Positions 1 through 11,182 of a stretch of 64,000 nt of DNA are shown here, piece by piece. This DNA comes from Larix kaempferi (Eukaryota > Streptophyta > Pinopsida > Pinales > Pinaceae), in NCBI GenBank assembly GCA_027924585.1, contig BSBM01000076.1:3300501-3364500 (forward strand), given 5' to 3'. The translations under genes and the position numbers were made by a program. Under the pieces are notes generated by a model that saw nothing but the letters and a program-made list of their open reading frames with translations, did no database searches and was not told the origin of the DNA. How positions within the stretch are numbered: position 1 is the first letter of the stretch; every line of letters begins with the position of its first letter.

Positions 1-1425
1 TTTATCAATCCAGGTAAATAATTCACCTTTCAGATTCGCAAATTATTCTTTAGCTATCGTATTGATCATCTCGGCTTCTTTAAGGTCAATTTCCAAGGAG
101 GATATTCGATGTGCTTGAGTCACTACAGTGGATTCTTCTACAGCCTTTTTACTTGGTTCACAAACTACGTCTTCGGCTTTAGCAGGTTTCGGGTCGACCT
201 CTTGGTTTGACTGAAAGGAATGTCTCGCATCCTGAGGATTCCTAGCCCTTGTTTCAGAAGTAGATTCATATAGGAATTTTGGATCTACTTGTTCAACAAA
301 ATCATTGTTCCTATGATGCTCATAGGAATCACTAAGTTCGACAACAGGGGCGTTATCCTCATGCAATTTTCTCCTATACAGAAGGGAAGCGGTCATGCTT
401 ATGGTTGTTCTACGAGTTGGCCTTTCGTTCATAGCCTTACTGGTTTGTTCTTCCCCTTTCATCCAACTAATGGTTTCAATCAAGAAATGGAAGTCTGATT
501 CTGGGTTATCATTATTAGGCAATGGCTTGTCTGTTTCTATTTGAGAACCTTGAAGTTTTACCTCGGATTCAGCTCCGTAAGGGGTTTTAACTGAGGTCAG
601 ATCTACCTCTTTGTTACTAAACCCTTAGCTAGGATCTTCCAGAGCAGATCCCCAACATTTTTGTCAAGTCTTTGATCTCTTATGAGGCCACTCTTCATTG
701 AACCCGAAACCATTACGCATAAGGAAAGAATTCCAATTATGGCCTAACTGGGCCAATTTGTGCAAAATCGAAATCTTGATCAAACCATGGTGAAAAAGAC
801 TTCTTTCTTTATCGACTGAATTATTCTGAACATAATAGGCCATCTTCTGGAGGCTATTAGGAAGTTAGAATGGGATATTCATGGCATGACCTTTGAAACT
901 AAGCAGTAACCTAAGATGGTAGTAATGGTTTTGAGAGTAACGCCCTTCATAGGTAACGCACCTCATTACCAGTTCCATGAGAGATCGCCACTACTTTTTA
1001 AGCATGCGTGAAGGGAACTCGTATTTAGACTCAACCTGTAGGTTTGTTTTAACCAAGAATTCCTTCCATGTAAGACTCTTCATATGCTTCCATTTAAACC
1101 ATATTTCACTAGTCATTGGTAGCTCTGTTGCTTGAGAGAAAAACTCCTCTGTCGGGTGGAAATCAACATCACCCACACGATCCTTCTTGCCATCGAAAGA
1201 TGAAGAAAATGACAGGGTAACTGCTACATTGAACCCTGAAAATTTATGTAGAAAAGGAAACCAACCTACCTTTGTTATGGGCTCAACGCATTCTAGACAG
1301 ATGTCTAAGTATTCAATCCCACACTGTTCGAACCGTGTAACAAGGGGCATTGGATAAAAGCTAATTTTGCAGGATGCATACGGGGCCAAAATATCAGTGG
1401 GAAAGTGAAACTAATTTACCTTCAA
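1..1425 (-). pseudogene. Decayed repeat-associated reading frame, function unknown (partial)
   Basis: One reading frame runs leftward from about 1425 and off the left edge, broken only by nonsense codons (at 991 and near 867, 660, 628 and 43); I see no frameshift. Recognisable patches, in order, are GDVDFHPTEEFF, an ATELP...EIWFKW block (about 1080-1160), a CVTYEGR...HYYHLRLLLSF block (about 900-960) and LHKLAQLGHNW (about 735-765). The last 160 codons are hydrophilic and charged. From memory, frames with this order of motifs are frequent in the repetitive DNA of seed plants and have no known biochemical role. The start is uncertain: an in-frame TAG lies just upstream of the conserved part and no good ATG is present. 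No LTR or priming site is visible beside it, so the parent element is unknown. It is clearly non-functional. Confidence 0.55.
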
Positions 1426-2451
1426 ACCCTGTAAATTAATCAAAACAATAACCGACTCCATATTGTTTAGGTACATCAAACACTCAAACATGATTCAGGC
1501 ATTTAGGGTAATGAGATCCATGATCTGCAAGAAGCTTCTCGATTGAAAAAACCAATAACTGAGATGATTAATGTGAGGATCATGAAATACAGATTAAGAT
1601 TTGCGCATGACACTTGTATTGTTGTCAAAGTCAAGTGGCAACGTATAATGATGGCCATGTCAAACCATAACATTTCATGGTTCAACCAGTTCAGCAAACA
1701 TTATCCTTTACCGTGGCTCACATAAGTTCCAAGATCAAAATACCTTCTCATGTGATTTTTATAAGAATGTTGGAGCTAGGGTATCGAATATACATCAAGG
1801 TTTTTCTATAATCGTTTGTTCGACCATTAATGTAGAGATGCCTTTCAATATAGAATGATGATAATCGAGGTTGATAAAGTAGGGTGAATATTACAAGTGA
1901 GTATCATAAGGTTTTGATTAGAATGATAATAATAGGATATCAACACATTGTATTAAGATAACCAACCTCTCATATTTTACCTTCAAAATGGCCCCACTAC
2001 CTAACCGTAATGAGAATGTAAGAATCTTGAGAACTACCGAATAACACAAAGTATTAACAATAAATTGAATAATAAGAAATGATTGACTTAGCAATTTGTG
2101 TAACCAATATTTATATCATCAACTCAATCCAATGATTTTAGGAGCTGCAAAAATTCCAACACCTATCGACAATCATTTGATCATAATAAAACTCATGTAT
2201 GAGGAAGAAGTAAGATGATCAAACAAAATCAATGTTCTTAATGCATTTGCTTCAAATGTTTTGATCGAGATATTTACTTTATTGGGAGTACCTTCATAAT
2301 TGAAGATTTTGAAGGCACTCCTAAAATATATTTTTTATAAATATGAGACAAAGAACACAATCTGAATCGAAGATCATGATTGGAATATTGTCTTTTAGAA
2401 GAAAATAATTTGAATTGAGTTCAGATTAATCCGGAGGGTTGTTGCCTGCCA
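1426..2451. other. Intergenic, nothing recognised
   Basis: AT-rich sequence with only short frames and stop codons in all frames. No transposon ends, tandem repeats or RNA genes were seen. The right end, near 2452, is where similarity to the neighbouring retrotransposon's second reading frame begins abruptly, so 2452 is probably a truncation or insertion boundary. Confidence 0.5.
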
Positions 2452-3232
2452 ACAATACCTTGCTACTAAGAATGGTTTCATGTTTCTGTAAAATAATTGG
2501 CTATATTTTGGCTCCTTCTAGGCCACTAGAACAATACATATTAATAGTCAAGTGTAATGAAAATGTGTACCTTTTTATTGCATTTCCTAACAGTCAACCA
2601 AAAACTCATTCAAGAGGAATGTCGACTAGTTCAATTGTACTCCCTCCACGCATTGTGATGCGGATGCAATAATTGTTGTTGAGACTTGGTCTTTGTGACT
2701 CTTCCATAATAGCTTATATGCTAGGATCTAAACTGCAAATCTCACATCTTTGTCATTTATGTGCACAACCGAGAATCCTCTGCTAGCTCTTTGGGTTCCA
2801 TATTTTTATGTTATCTTCTTCGCAAGGGTTTTATCCTGCTTCATATCTAGAAGGATTATTACATCTTCTCCTCTAGTAGGTATTCTAATGATCTATTCAA
2901 TCAACTTGGAATCAATGGATATAGGCTTGTTCAGCCACAAGAACCTGCCATGTACACGTGACAGTAGCATTTTTGTGTACATTTTCACTTCCAAGGTTCT
3001 TCCAAAATGAGGAATTTCCATCAAATTTAGGATCCCTGATTTCAATCATCCATTTGCCCATGTTTGAATTTCCATTAAAACTAGTGCATTAGGGAAAGAC
3101 TGACCCTTCTATCTAAGTAGTTTTTGTCGATTAGCTCAGGAAGTATTTTGTCATTGGTTAGGTCATAATCCGCAAACTGAAATTTTTATAGTTGGTTGAG
3201 CAAATTTTCTTCAATGAGAACCCCCCCTGGTA
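2452..3232 (-). pseudogene. Second reading frame (ORF2) of the tandem LTR element, truncated left copy
   Basis: This stretch aligns by eye with 7060-7840, the N-terminal part of ORF2 in the complete copy to the right, for example the shared 'ggctatattttggctcc' at about 2500 and 7090. The copy is much more degraded: no frame stays open for long. It is cut at both ends. At 2452 similarity stops. At about 3232 it jumps directly into the gag sequence that corresponds to 9455, so the roughly 1.6 kb containing the ORF2 start and the gag zinc knuckle are missing. No function is expected. Confidence 0.7.
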
Positions 3233-4113
3233 TTAGTTTCTTGTCCTTGGCATATTATCTCCTTCTCACTTCGCTGATTTACCAAGACTTCTTGAGTAAA
3301 TTTTTCCTCCTCTATTTGATCTTCTAAACTCATAGATACTTGAGCCTTTTTCTTAATGTTGTATCAACTGTTCCATTAATACTTCATTTCGTTTCCTTAT
3401 TTTCTTAACTCATTCAGAGCACTAATTAGTTCACCCTTCCAGTCAACTTATGCAGTTTCCTCATCTTCATACTTGAAGGTTTCTTCTTCACTTTCAAACT
3501 CTTTTTGACTATCAACCATATCATGCAGACTTCAAGATCCATTTTCAACAAAAGATTTGGAAGAAGAGAAGTGATGAATTCTATAATGAAAATACTTACA
3601 GATTATTCCTGTAGTATGACCTGATTGATTTTTATGTGACTCATTTGAAGCTACTCCCTTTTCTAATGGATATTCCCTAATGGATGGGATGCTCTCATCC
3701 TTTTCTTCTAATTCTTTACTTTCTATGATCACTTCCTCAATCATGTAGAAACTCTTTAGCTTGTCCCAAAGCTCTTTCGATGAGATACATTTTCCAACTT
3801 TGTATTTCTCATCATCAGCTAATCCTTTCGTAATAGCATCCATCGCTAACTAGTTGGTCATTTTAAATTCCTTCTTGGTTGTATACTTTGGTGACCTTTT
3901 TGAATGGGTGTAACCTGTAACAACTAATTGCCAAATGTCAATTCCAAGTGATTACAAATAGGATTCCATTATTATACTCCAAAGTAGATAGTTTGTTCCA
4001 GTGAGAAAAGGAGCTATAAGTGTTGAACCCAAATTCCTCACAAGCCATAGTTGCGTAGTGATCTGCCTTCTGGTGGTTAGACTATATCTGAAGGACCTGC
4101 TTTTATATCAATT
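3233..4113 (-). pseudogene. gag: Copia-type gag, degraded left copy
   Basis: Homologous to 9455-10320 in the complete copy. A 103-codon piece (3843 to 3532) still reads KVGKCISSKELWDKLKSFYM, the pattern of the capsid-like UBN2/DUF4219 region of plant Copia gag. Further right, on the way to the LTR, lie the remnants of the gag start and of a primer binding site (about 4092-4110), which has decayed from TGGTATCAGAGC to a form with several changes. Because gag and priming site face the LTR at 4116-4979, that LTR is the 5' LTR of this truncated copy. The zinc-knuckle region is deleted. Confidence 0.7.
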
Positions 4114-4115
4114 GT

Positions 4116-4979
4116 TGAACCCCAAATGATACTGAGAGGGGGGGTGAATCAATATCATAAGTAATATTAAAACATACACCAATACCAATACCAAATCAAT
4201 TATCAACATAGAAAAACAATGTGCACGGAGTATTTATAAAGAAACTTTATATAGATAGAACCTTTGATTACATAAATTGTTGGGAGACACCAATCTCCAA
4301 TAGAAGCGTGAGCACCCACTCACTGATTTTTATAACAACAATCAGATAGTAACACCAATCCCTTGCAAGCACTAACTTGATTTTTACAGGAACCAACCTA
4401 TGAGGACACCAATCCTCTTATGAGCACCAAATCATAGTCAACAAGCACCAAATTGCGTGATCAAGAACACACTTGAGCTTCCAAGAATGAACTTGTGGAA
4501 GACACCAATATTATGTCCTTTCCCTGTCCTACCACCCAGATATAGATTTGTTGTTATATACCTCAATCACAGTCCACTATGCACTTTCTGATCTATTTCC
4601 TCTGTTCTATGCTTCTTGACATTCCGATTCTGCGCAAAAATCCTTAGCACTCCTTTCGTGCACACTACTTTGCTACTGCTTCATATTTGGTTATGATAAT
4701 CAAATGCACAACCATATTTGTGCATCTACTACGCACTCAGGTATGCATACTCATATTTTTGCACGAAACATCTACATCTTCAAAGCCCTAGAAAATTCAT
4801 TTTCTACTTGGAATGTGCACACTTTTCAAATCTCCATACTTGCTTGGATGGATGCCCAAAATAGAGAGGTCACTTACTTTATTTATATGAGTGTTGGATC
4901 ACTTCTTGGGTCGGTGCAATATTTTATGGCGCAGGGTCAAATTAACACTTTGACATCAATGACAAATTTATTTCTAACA
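4116..4979 (-). repeat. Shared LTR of two tandem non-autonomous retrotransposon copies
   Basis: 864 bp with TG...CA ends, homologous along its whole length to 10324-11182 but clearly diverged (many substitutions and small indels by eye). Read on the minus strand, its left neighbour begins with a decayed priming site and gag, so it acts as a 5' LTR for the left copy. Its right neighbour is a polypurine tract (complement of 4980-4991), so it is also the 3' LTR of the right copy. One LTR serving two bodies is the expected product of unequal recombination between LTRs. Confidence 0.8.
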
Positions 4980-5005
4980 ATATCCCCCTTTGGCATTGAT
5001 GTCAA
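4950..5005. other. 12-bp perfect inverted repeat spanning the LTR/polypurine-tract junction
   Basis: TTGACATCAATG at 4950-4961 is the exact reverse complement of CATTGATGTCAA at 4994-5005. The 32-nt loop contains the end of the LTR (4979) and the polypurine tract. The right LTR has a diverged form of the left arm near 11155, so the arm is part of the LTR sequence. Confidence 0.7.
4980..4991 (-). other. Polypurine tract of the tandem element
   Basis: The minus strand reads AAAGGGGGATAT directly before the TGTTAG start of the LTR at 4979. This is the usual position and composition for the plus-strand primer of an LTR retrotransposon, and it fixes the 3' end of the right-hand copy. Confidence 0.75.
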
Positions 5006-5149
5006 CACCAAACAAAACTGAGCCCCCCCTGAATATGAGCTCCTTATACAAAAATTGTACTCCCCCTACTAATACTCTATTTTTCTGTCATCATTCAGTC
5101 CTCTACAATTCTCTCCCCCTTTAGCATCAATGGCAAGGGGATAATTCTG

Positions 5150-8019
5150 TGACAAACGTGTTATTTTGTATTTGCGCAGTATTTACAATTTCTCCCCCTG
5201 AACTTATGTTGTGCAGTATCTTGTATTGTTGCATGTCTAAAGAATATCGAAAAATGATATTTTCTGCTTGTTTTTCTGGTTGCATTGTTATTGTGAACTT
5301 CTGCAGAGATGCCTATACAATTGCAACCTTCTACTTCCTTTTTGCTTCTTTAACCAAAATAGCTTCTTCCACCTGCTCACTGGTAGACAACTTCAAGGTT
5401 TTTGTACATTCATCGACAGCTTCCTTGACTTCCCCTTGTACCTGCACAACTTGTTTTGTGATCCGAAAGGATTCATCTTGTAATGGTTCAATCATATTGG
5501 CTATCTTTTGTTGTTCATCTTGGATCTTTCTTACTTAGAGTTGTTTTTTCCTTGATTCTCCCATCTTGTCCATCTTTTTGGTAGCTGTTAGAATAGTCAA
5601 ACTATCGCGCATATTTTGTTATGACTCTTGCGCAATTTGCAGCTTTTGATCCACTTTCTTCAATTGTTCATCTGGGACTAACTTTCCCCACAGTTGAGCA
5701 CTTTCTTTATGTAACTTTGGACACTTTAAATCCAAGGTCCTAATATTTCCTATTGCAAAATTCATTCTTTCCTCTTTGTTTTCACGCTTTATTCTAACCT
5801 CTGGAGGTGTCCCTGGTTGTTGCTTTGCTGCAAGCTCCTCAATTTTAGCACGGAGACCTTGAATAACTTCACCTATATTAGTTACCTTATATTTTGGTGG
5901 GGTATACTTTTCTATCTATACGTCTAGTAGTGTATTACATACCTCCTCAAATGCCTTCTGCAATTTTGAATTCTTTTGTTACATTTCCTCTACTTCCCTC
6001 TGCAAACTATTTCTCTTCTGTGCAGTTTCTTCTTTCTCCATTCATGTTCTCTGACATTCCTCCTATAATGTTTCCTTTTCTTTATAACTTTTATACCATT
6101 ATGTTGAGACATATTCATGTCGTCCTTGAATTTCCTACGCAATAGATGTATGCAATGCATGCAACTTGTCCATGGGTAAAGGCGATAAGATCATCTCCAC
6201 TGGACTTATTGTGAATGTTGATTCCTCTATCTCTTGTGTGGGAAATACCAGTGTTTCTACTGAAATCTTGAAACCTTGTTATGGCTCTATTGTGTCTTAC
6301 ATATGTGTAGATAATTGTGCCTACACACTGCGCGTGTGTGTTTATGGGTGTGTTTGCACGTTTTTTTCCCTCTTATTTCTTAGTCTTCATTAACAGCTCA
6401 TTTATTGTCGCAATCTCTTCTTCGACTTTTACTAATATTTCCTCTTGTTTTGTTGCAAGATCTTCCATTTCCTCCTTCATGGTCACCTTCTCCATAATTT
6501 CCTCAATGAAATTATTGACCTCCCAGCCAATTTGATCCACATCATCTTCTATCAAGACTTGAGTGGAAGTGGGTTTCGATGATTTCCTCTTCTTCCTTGA
6601 TGATTCTTCCACTTGTTCCTTTCCTGTCCTTTTCTTAGTTTGTGCAGTCTGTTTTGTAGTTTCAAGGAACATTTCTACACTTACTTTTTCTATGGACTTA
6701 TTATGTGGTGGAGTGTTATGTTGTCAAAGATTCTTTTGTTGCACGATTTCTTCTTCTTCTGTCTATGGGATTATCCATGGTAGATCCAAATCATTTACAA
6801 TCTGCACAATGTCATCCTCAGAATAACTAAACATGGTATGTAACCATTGCTTATGGGGATCCCTTTTGGCTTGTATATAAATATGATGCATCCCTACCTT
6901 GAAGCGTGCAATTACCTTGTATAGGTCAATTATATGCAGTTGTATGTGTGGTGTCTCATTTATGATATCCCTAATCTCTTCATTATATAGAAAGAAATTA
7001 ATGTTATTTTGTATCTATCTGCGTTGATTTTTTATAAACCACAAATTTGCATACCTTACTGCTAATAATGGTTTCCTGTTTTTGTGAAAGAATTGGCTAT
7101 ATTTTGGCTCCTTATATCCCACTAGCGCAAAACATATTAATATCCAAGTGAAATGAAAATGTGTACCTTTTTCTTGCATTTCCTGACAGTCAGCCAAAAA
7201 ATCATTCAAGAGGAACATTGGCGAGTTCATTTGTACTCCCTCCATGCATTGTGCTACGGCTGTAATAATTTTTGCTGAGACTTGGTATTGGAGACTCTTT
7301 TGGAATAGCTTACATGCTAGGATCCGAACTGCAAATCTCATAGATTTGTCATTTATGTGCGTGACTGAGAATCCTCTACTAGCTCTTTGGGTTCCATAAT
7401 TTTCCATTATCTTCTTCTCAAAGGTTTTCTCCTGCTTCCCATCTAGAAGGATGCTTACATATTCTCCTATGGTAAGCAGTCCAATTATCTGTTCAATCAA
7501 CTTGGCATCAATGGATATAGGCTTATTTTTCCACAAGAACCTGCCATGTACACATGATAGTAGCATTTTTGCACACATTTTCACTTGTGGGGTGCTTCCG
7601 AAATGAGGAATGTCCATGAAAATCAGGATCCCTGATTTCAGTAATCCATTCCCCCATGTTTGAAGTTCCATTAAAACTAGTTCCTTAGGGTATAAACTGA
7701 TCCTTCTGTCCAAATAGTTTTTGTTGATTAGCTCAAGAAACGTTTCATCGTTGGTTAGGTCATAATCCACAAACTGAAATTTGTATAGTTGGTCGAGCAA
7801 ATTTTATTGAACGAGCACCCCCTCTAGTATCTCTAGAGATGGTATATTTGTATATTCTATGTCAGGTAGGGTGACTGATTCCGCAGTAGGTTTTCTTGGC
7901 CGAAAATATTTGCGAGGGAACCTTACCGGCTTTGATGTCGTTGGTTCTGGTGTCTGTGCAGTCCCATCCTACAAACTCACTGACATATTCTTCGATCTGC
8001 ACTGTATATTGGACGCCAT
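5150..8019 (-). pseudogene. ORF2 of the tandem element: unknown N-terminal domain plus long coiled coil
   Basis: From an ATG at 8019 one frame runs to 6373 without a frameshift, interrupted by nonsense codons near 7966, 7801, 7015, 6773, 6719 and 6373. The coding sense then continues in another frame to about 5150, so the ancestral protein would have been roughly 950 residues. Order: a basic N-terminus (RFPRKYFRPRKP near 7890); a globular part (7800-7015) with CVHGRFLW, LIEQIIGL and CMEGVQM patches; then charged coiled-coil segments, for example MKEEMEDLATKQEEILVKVE (about 6480-6420) and IQGLRAKIEELAAKQQ (about 5860-5815). No catalytic motif of a retroviral enzyme is present. From memory, the globular part matches a frame common in seed-plant repeats with no known function. 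A structural or nucleic-acid-packaging role is conceivable but is inference. Confidence 0.6.
7015..7800 (-). CDS. Longest intact segment of ORF2 (unknown repeat-associated domain)
   Basis: 261 codons stay open here, bounded by the in-frame stops at 7801 and 7015; the frame is the same on both sides, so it is a fragment of the larger ORF2. Visible blocks: HFGSTPQVKMCAKMLLSCVH (about residues 65-85), KPISIDAKLIEQIIGL, a block ending NYGTQRASRGFSV, MRFAVRILACKLFQKS, and AQCMEGVQMNSPMFLLNDFL (about 180-200) followed by HFHFTWILICFALVGYKEP. The conservation-like rhythm of hydrophobic and aromatic residues indicates a real folded domain. No signal peptide or zinc-binding cluster is seen. A degraded second copy lies at 2452-3232. 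The first residue reported here is not a true start; the likely start is the ATG at 8019. Confidence 0.55.
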   Translation of the reverse strand: MLDQLYKFQFVDYDLTNDETFLELINKNYLDRRISLYPKELVLMELQTWGNGLLKSGILIFMDIPHFGSTPQVKMCAKMLLSCVHGRFLWKNKPISIDAKLIEQIIGLLTIGEYVSILLDGKQEKTFEKKIMENYGTQRASRGFSVTHINDKSMRFAVRILACKLFQKSLQYQVSAKIITAVAQCMEGVQMNSPMFLLNDFLADCQEMQEKGTHFHFTWILICFALVGYKEPKYSQFFHKNRKPLLAVRYANLWFIKNQRR

Positions 8020-8479
8020 AGCTTTCCTCTAGATCCAACTTTACACTCTATTGTTTACTTTGTGAATGTTGTCTTCGATAGACTCTAGCGGTTGCATTTA
8101 TAAGTTTTTGATGGCTTGTATGAGAGGTTTGGTACCCTCCTATTTTCATAATTTCCTTCTGATTTACTCGTATTCACCTTGATCTGGTCCAATTTCATTT
8201 AACCATCATATGACATTGAATTCATCATTAATTACACTGCATCTTAGTCTTATCACTACTTTATTAGTCATCAATGCTTACAATATGTCGTTCTCCCTTT
8301 CTGCATGCAACCTCTTTCCGCGATAGGTCCAGTTGTCTGTAATTTACCCCTGTATTGAAGTACAGAGAGATTTGTCTCCCAAATCTTTCATCATTATTTC
8401 TTGTTCCAATGCAAGATATTTAGCCTGATTTTCAATTGTCCTCTCACTTTCCACACATAGAACCAATCTATTGATTTTT

Positions 8480-10256
8480 TCTTTTTGAGTTGTTGAATTC
8501 TTTTTCCAAACTTTTCTACATTTTTCTCTCTCTTGATTTGCAGGGATACTTCTTCTTTTATTTAGAGAATATAGAACTGGTTGAGGTTCTTATTCAATCT
8601 TCTTTTCTTGATTTTCCTTCCAATATTTATTGGATTTCTTTGAGGTATCATAGTCCTGATTCTTATGGCCTAAGATGTTTCATTTGTAACATACCACATT
8701 GTTACTTTGTAATATTCCCAGAAACATTGCACTTCAGCATTCAACAATTCTATCAATTGTTTTTACTTTGTTGTCCATAAATTTACTCTTGGCATATACT
8801 TCACAATCCAATGCTTTATGCCCAAATTTATTACAAGAGAAACAACAGTCAAGAAAAGGTTTTTTGTACATGAGTGTATGTTCTCTCCTTTGTAATACAA
8901 CCCTATGGTATTTGCTTCTGTCATACCTTGGTTTATTTTCATTTCCTCCCATGTTGGTGTCTTCTTTGTTATTTGTGTTGTCTTTAGCCTTTAAATTCCT
9001 CAAATGATTTGGAGCTTTCTTCAAGAGTATTATGATTTTTTTCAAACCCAAGGCCAATCTTGTCATGTGGTGATCTTTGACAACTAAGGATGTGATATAA
9101 GGTCATGGTGCTCTTCTCAAACCTTGAATTTGTCTCCAACCGAGAAACTATATTATCCAAATCTTCTTTTAGTGAAAGGATCTCAAGCTTTTTATTTTTA
9201 CATATTTCATTCTTCTCATGAATATGGTTTGTAAAATATTCTTCAGTCCTCTTGGCCTCATCTACTTGGATTTTCAAACCATTAATTGTTCTTTCAACAT
9301 CAAGTAACTGATCCTTTTGTTCATCTACAATCTTCTTGAGTTTTTAAAGGTTATGTGTCATTTGTTTGTTAAAGCTTTGAAATTTTTCTTGGGACTTTTG
9401 GAGCTCTACTTTCAGAGATATATTTTCTTTTCTTAGAGTAGCAATATCAATTTTTTGTCCTTGGCATACTATCTCCTTCTCAGTTAGCTGATTTACTAAG
9501 GATTCTTGAGTAATTTTTTCCTCCTATATTTGAGCTTCGAGACTCATAGTTACTGCCTTTTCTTTATGTTGTAGCAATTGTTCCATTAATACTTCATTTT
9601 GTTTTCTTATTTTTCTTAACTCATTCATAGTACTACTTAGTTCACCCTTCTGATCAAATTTTGTGGTTTCCTCATATTCAGAATTAAAGATTTCTTCTTC
9701 ACTTTCAAACTCTTTCTGACTATCACTCATATCATGCAGACTACAAGATCCATTTTCAAAAGAATATTTGGAATAAGAAAGGTGAATTGTATTATGAAAA
9801 TACTTATAGAGTACTCCTATAGTATGATTTGATTGATTTTTATGTGACTCATTTGAAGCTTCTTCTTTTTCTAATGTATCTTCCTTAATGTATGGGATGC
9901 TCTCATCCTTTTCTTCTGATTATTTACTTTCTATGATAACTTCCTCAATCATGTAGAAACTTTTTAGCTTGTCCCAAAGCTCTTTGGCTGAGATACATTT
10001 TCCAACTTTGTATTTCATAGAATCAACTAATCCTTCCATGATAGCATCCATTGAACTTGTTGGTCATTTTCAATTTATTCTTGGCTGTAGACTTTGGTGA
10101 AATTTTTGAAGGGTTGTAACCTATAACAATTGACTGCCAAATGTCAAGTCCAAGTGATTGCAAATAGGCTTCCATTCTTATACTCCAAAGTAGATATTTT
10201 GTTCCAGAGAACAAAGGAGCTCTATCCGTGTTGAAACCAAATTCCTCACAATCCAT
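8480..10256 (-). pseudogene. gag: Copia-type gag of the tandem element
   Basis: Starts at the ATG at 10256 with MDCEEFGF, 45 bases inside the primer binding site. The first block, LFSGTKYLLWSIRMEAYLQS, has the FxGxNYxxWxxRMEAYL form of plant Copia gag (DUF4219). The next, KVGKCISAKELWDKLKSFYM (about 10030-9955), is the UBN2-type region. A coiled-coil middle follows (9730-8984), then a zinc knuckle CFSCNKFGHKALDC (CX2CX4HX4C, about 8850-8810). The frame is broken several times, so it is not translatable as one protein. Gag packages element RNA into particles. Its retention without pol suggests that particle assembly or RNA recognition in cis mattered to this family. Confidence 0.7.
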
Positions 10257-10300
10257 ATCTATGTAGTGATTTTCCTTCCAGTGGTTAGAATGTATCTAAA

Positions 10301-10318
10301 GGACCCGCTCTGATACCA
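10301..10318 (-). other. Primer binding site, initiator Met tRNA type
   Basis: The minus strand reads TGGTATCAGAGCGGGTCC, four or five bases inside the 5' LTR. TGGTATCAGAGC is the complement of the 3' end of plant initiator Met tRNA used by most Copia and many Gypsy elements. Confidence 0.85.
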
Positions 10319-10323
10319 ATTAT

Positions 10324-11182
10324 TGAACCCCAAGTGATACTTAGATGGGGAGGTGAATTAGTGTCATGAGTAATCTTAATATTTATATATCATTTTTCAA
10401 TTTAAAAAACATACACCAATACCAAAGCAATTATCAACATAGAAAAACACTGTGTGCAGAGTATTTATAAAAAAAAATTATATAGATATAATCTTTGATT
10501 ACATAAATTTTTGGGAGACACCAATGTCCAATACAAGTGTGAGCACCCATTCACTGATTTTGATGGCACCAATCATAAAGGAACAACAATCCAATGCAAG
10601 CACCAACTTGTTTTTTTACAGGCACCAACCCATGAGGACACCAATCCTCTTATGAGCACCAACTCATAGTCAGCAAGAACCAACTTACGCGGCCAGGAAC
10701 CCACCTGAGTTTCCAAGAACCAACCTATGGAAGAAACCAATCTTCCGTCCTTGCTCGTCATACCACCCATATATATATATATATTGTTGTATACATTGAT
10801 CACAATCCACTCTACACTTTCTGATCTGTTTCCTTTGTTATGCGCTTATTGACAGTCTGCTTCTGCACAAAAATCCTCAGCAATCCTTCCGTGCACATTG
10901 CTCTGCTACTACTGCATATTTAGTTATGATCATCAGCTAGGAAACCAAATATGTGCATCTTCTACACACAAAACATCTTCATCTTATAAGCCACAGAAAA
11001 TTATATTCTACTTGGAATTTGCACTTTTTTCATAGCTCCATACTTGCTTAGATGGATGCCAAAATAGAGAGATCAATTCATTTATTTATATGAGTATTGG
11101 ATCACTTCTCGGGTCAACACAATATTTTATGGTGCAAGGCCGACTTAACACTTTCACATCAATGAAAACGTTATTTCTAACA
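10324..11182 (-). repeat. 5' LTR of the tandem element
   Basis: 859 bp, TG...CA ends, homologous to 4116-4979. It ends on the right at 11182 without a polypurine tract, going straight into the 430-bp repeat array, so 11182 is the outer boundary of the tandem pair. Confidence 0.8.

Larger units (their letters stand above)
4116..11182 (-). mobile_element. Non-autonomous LTR retrotransposon with gag and an extra ORF, no pol
   Basis: A 7.07-kb element on the minus strand: 5' LTR 10324-11182, primer binding site 10301-10318, gag 10256 to about 8480, second reading frame 8019 to about 5150, polypurine tract 4980-4991, 3' LTR 4116-4979. I find no aspartic protease, reverse transcriptase, RNase H or integrase motif in the 5.3-kb interior. 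It therefore resembles the 'terminal repeat with gag' class (TR-GAG), whose members depend on proteins from autonomous relatives, but here the place of pol is taken by a long unknown frame. The target-site duplication cannot be read because the left end joins another copy. The right flank after 11182 continues as the 430-bp repeat array. Confidence 0.75.

Noticed and set aside
5149-5538. 129-codon plus-strand frame, Cys- and Phe-rich
   Set aside because: It is the antisense of the coiled-coil part of ORF2, whose minus-strand reading continues on both sides.
10301-10318. tRNA-like words (TGGTATCAGAGC) at many places
   Set aside because: They are 18-base primer binding sites next to LTRs, not tRNA genes; no cloverleaf can be formed around them.
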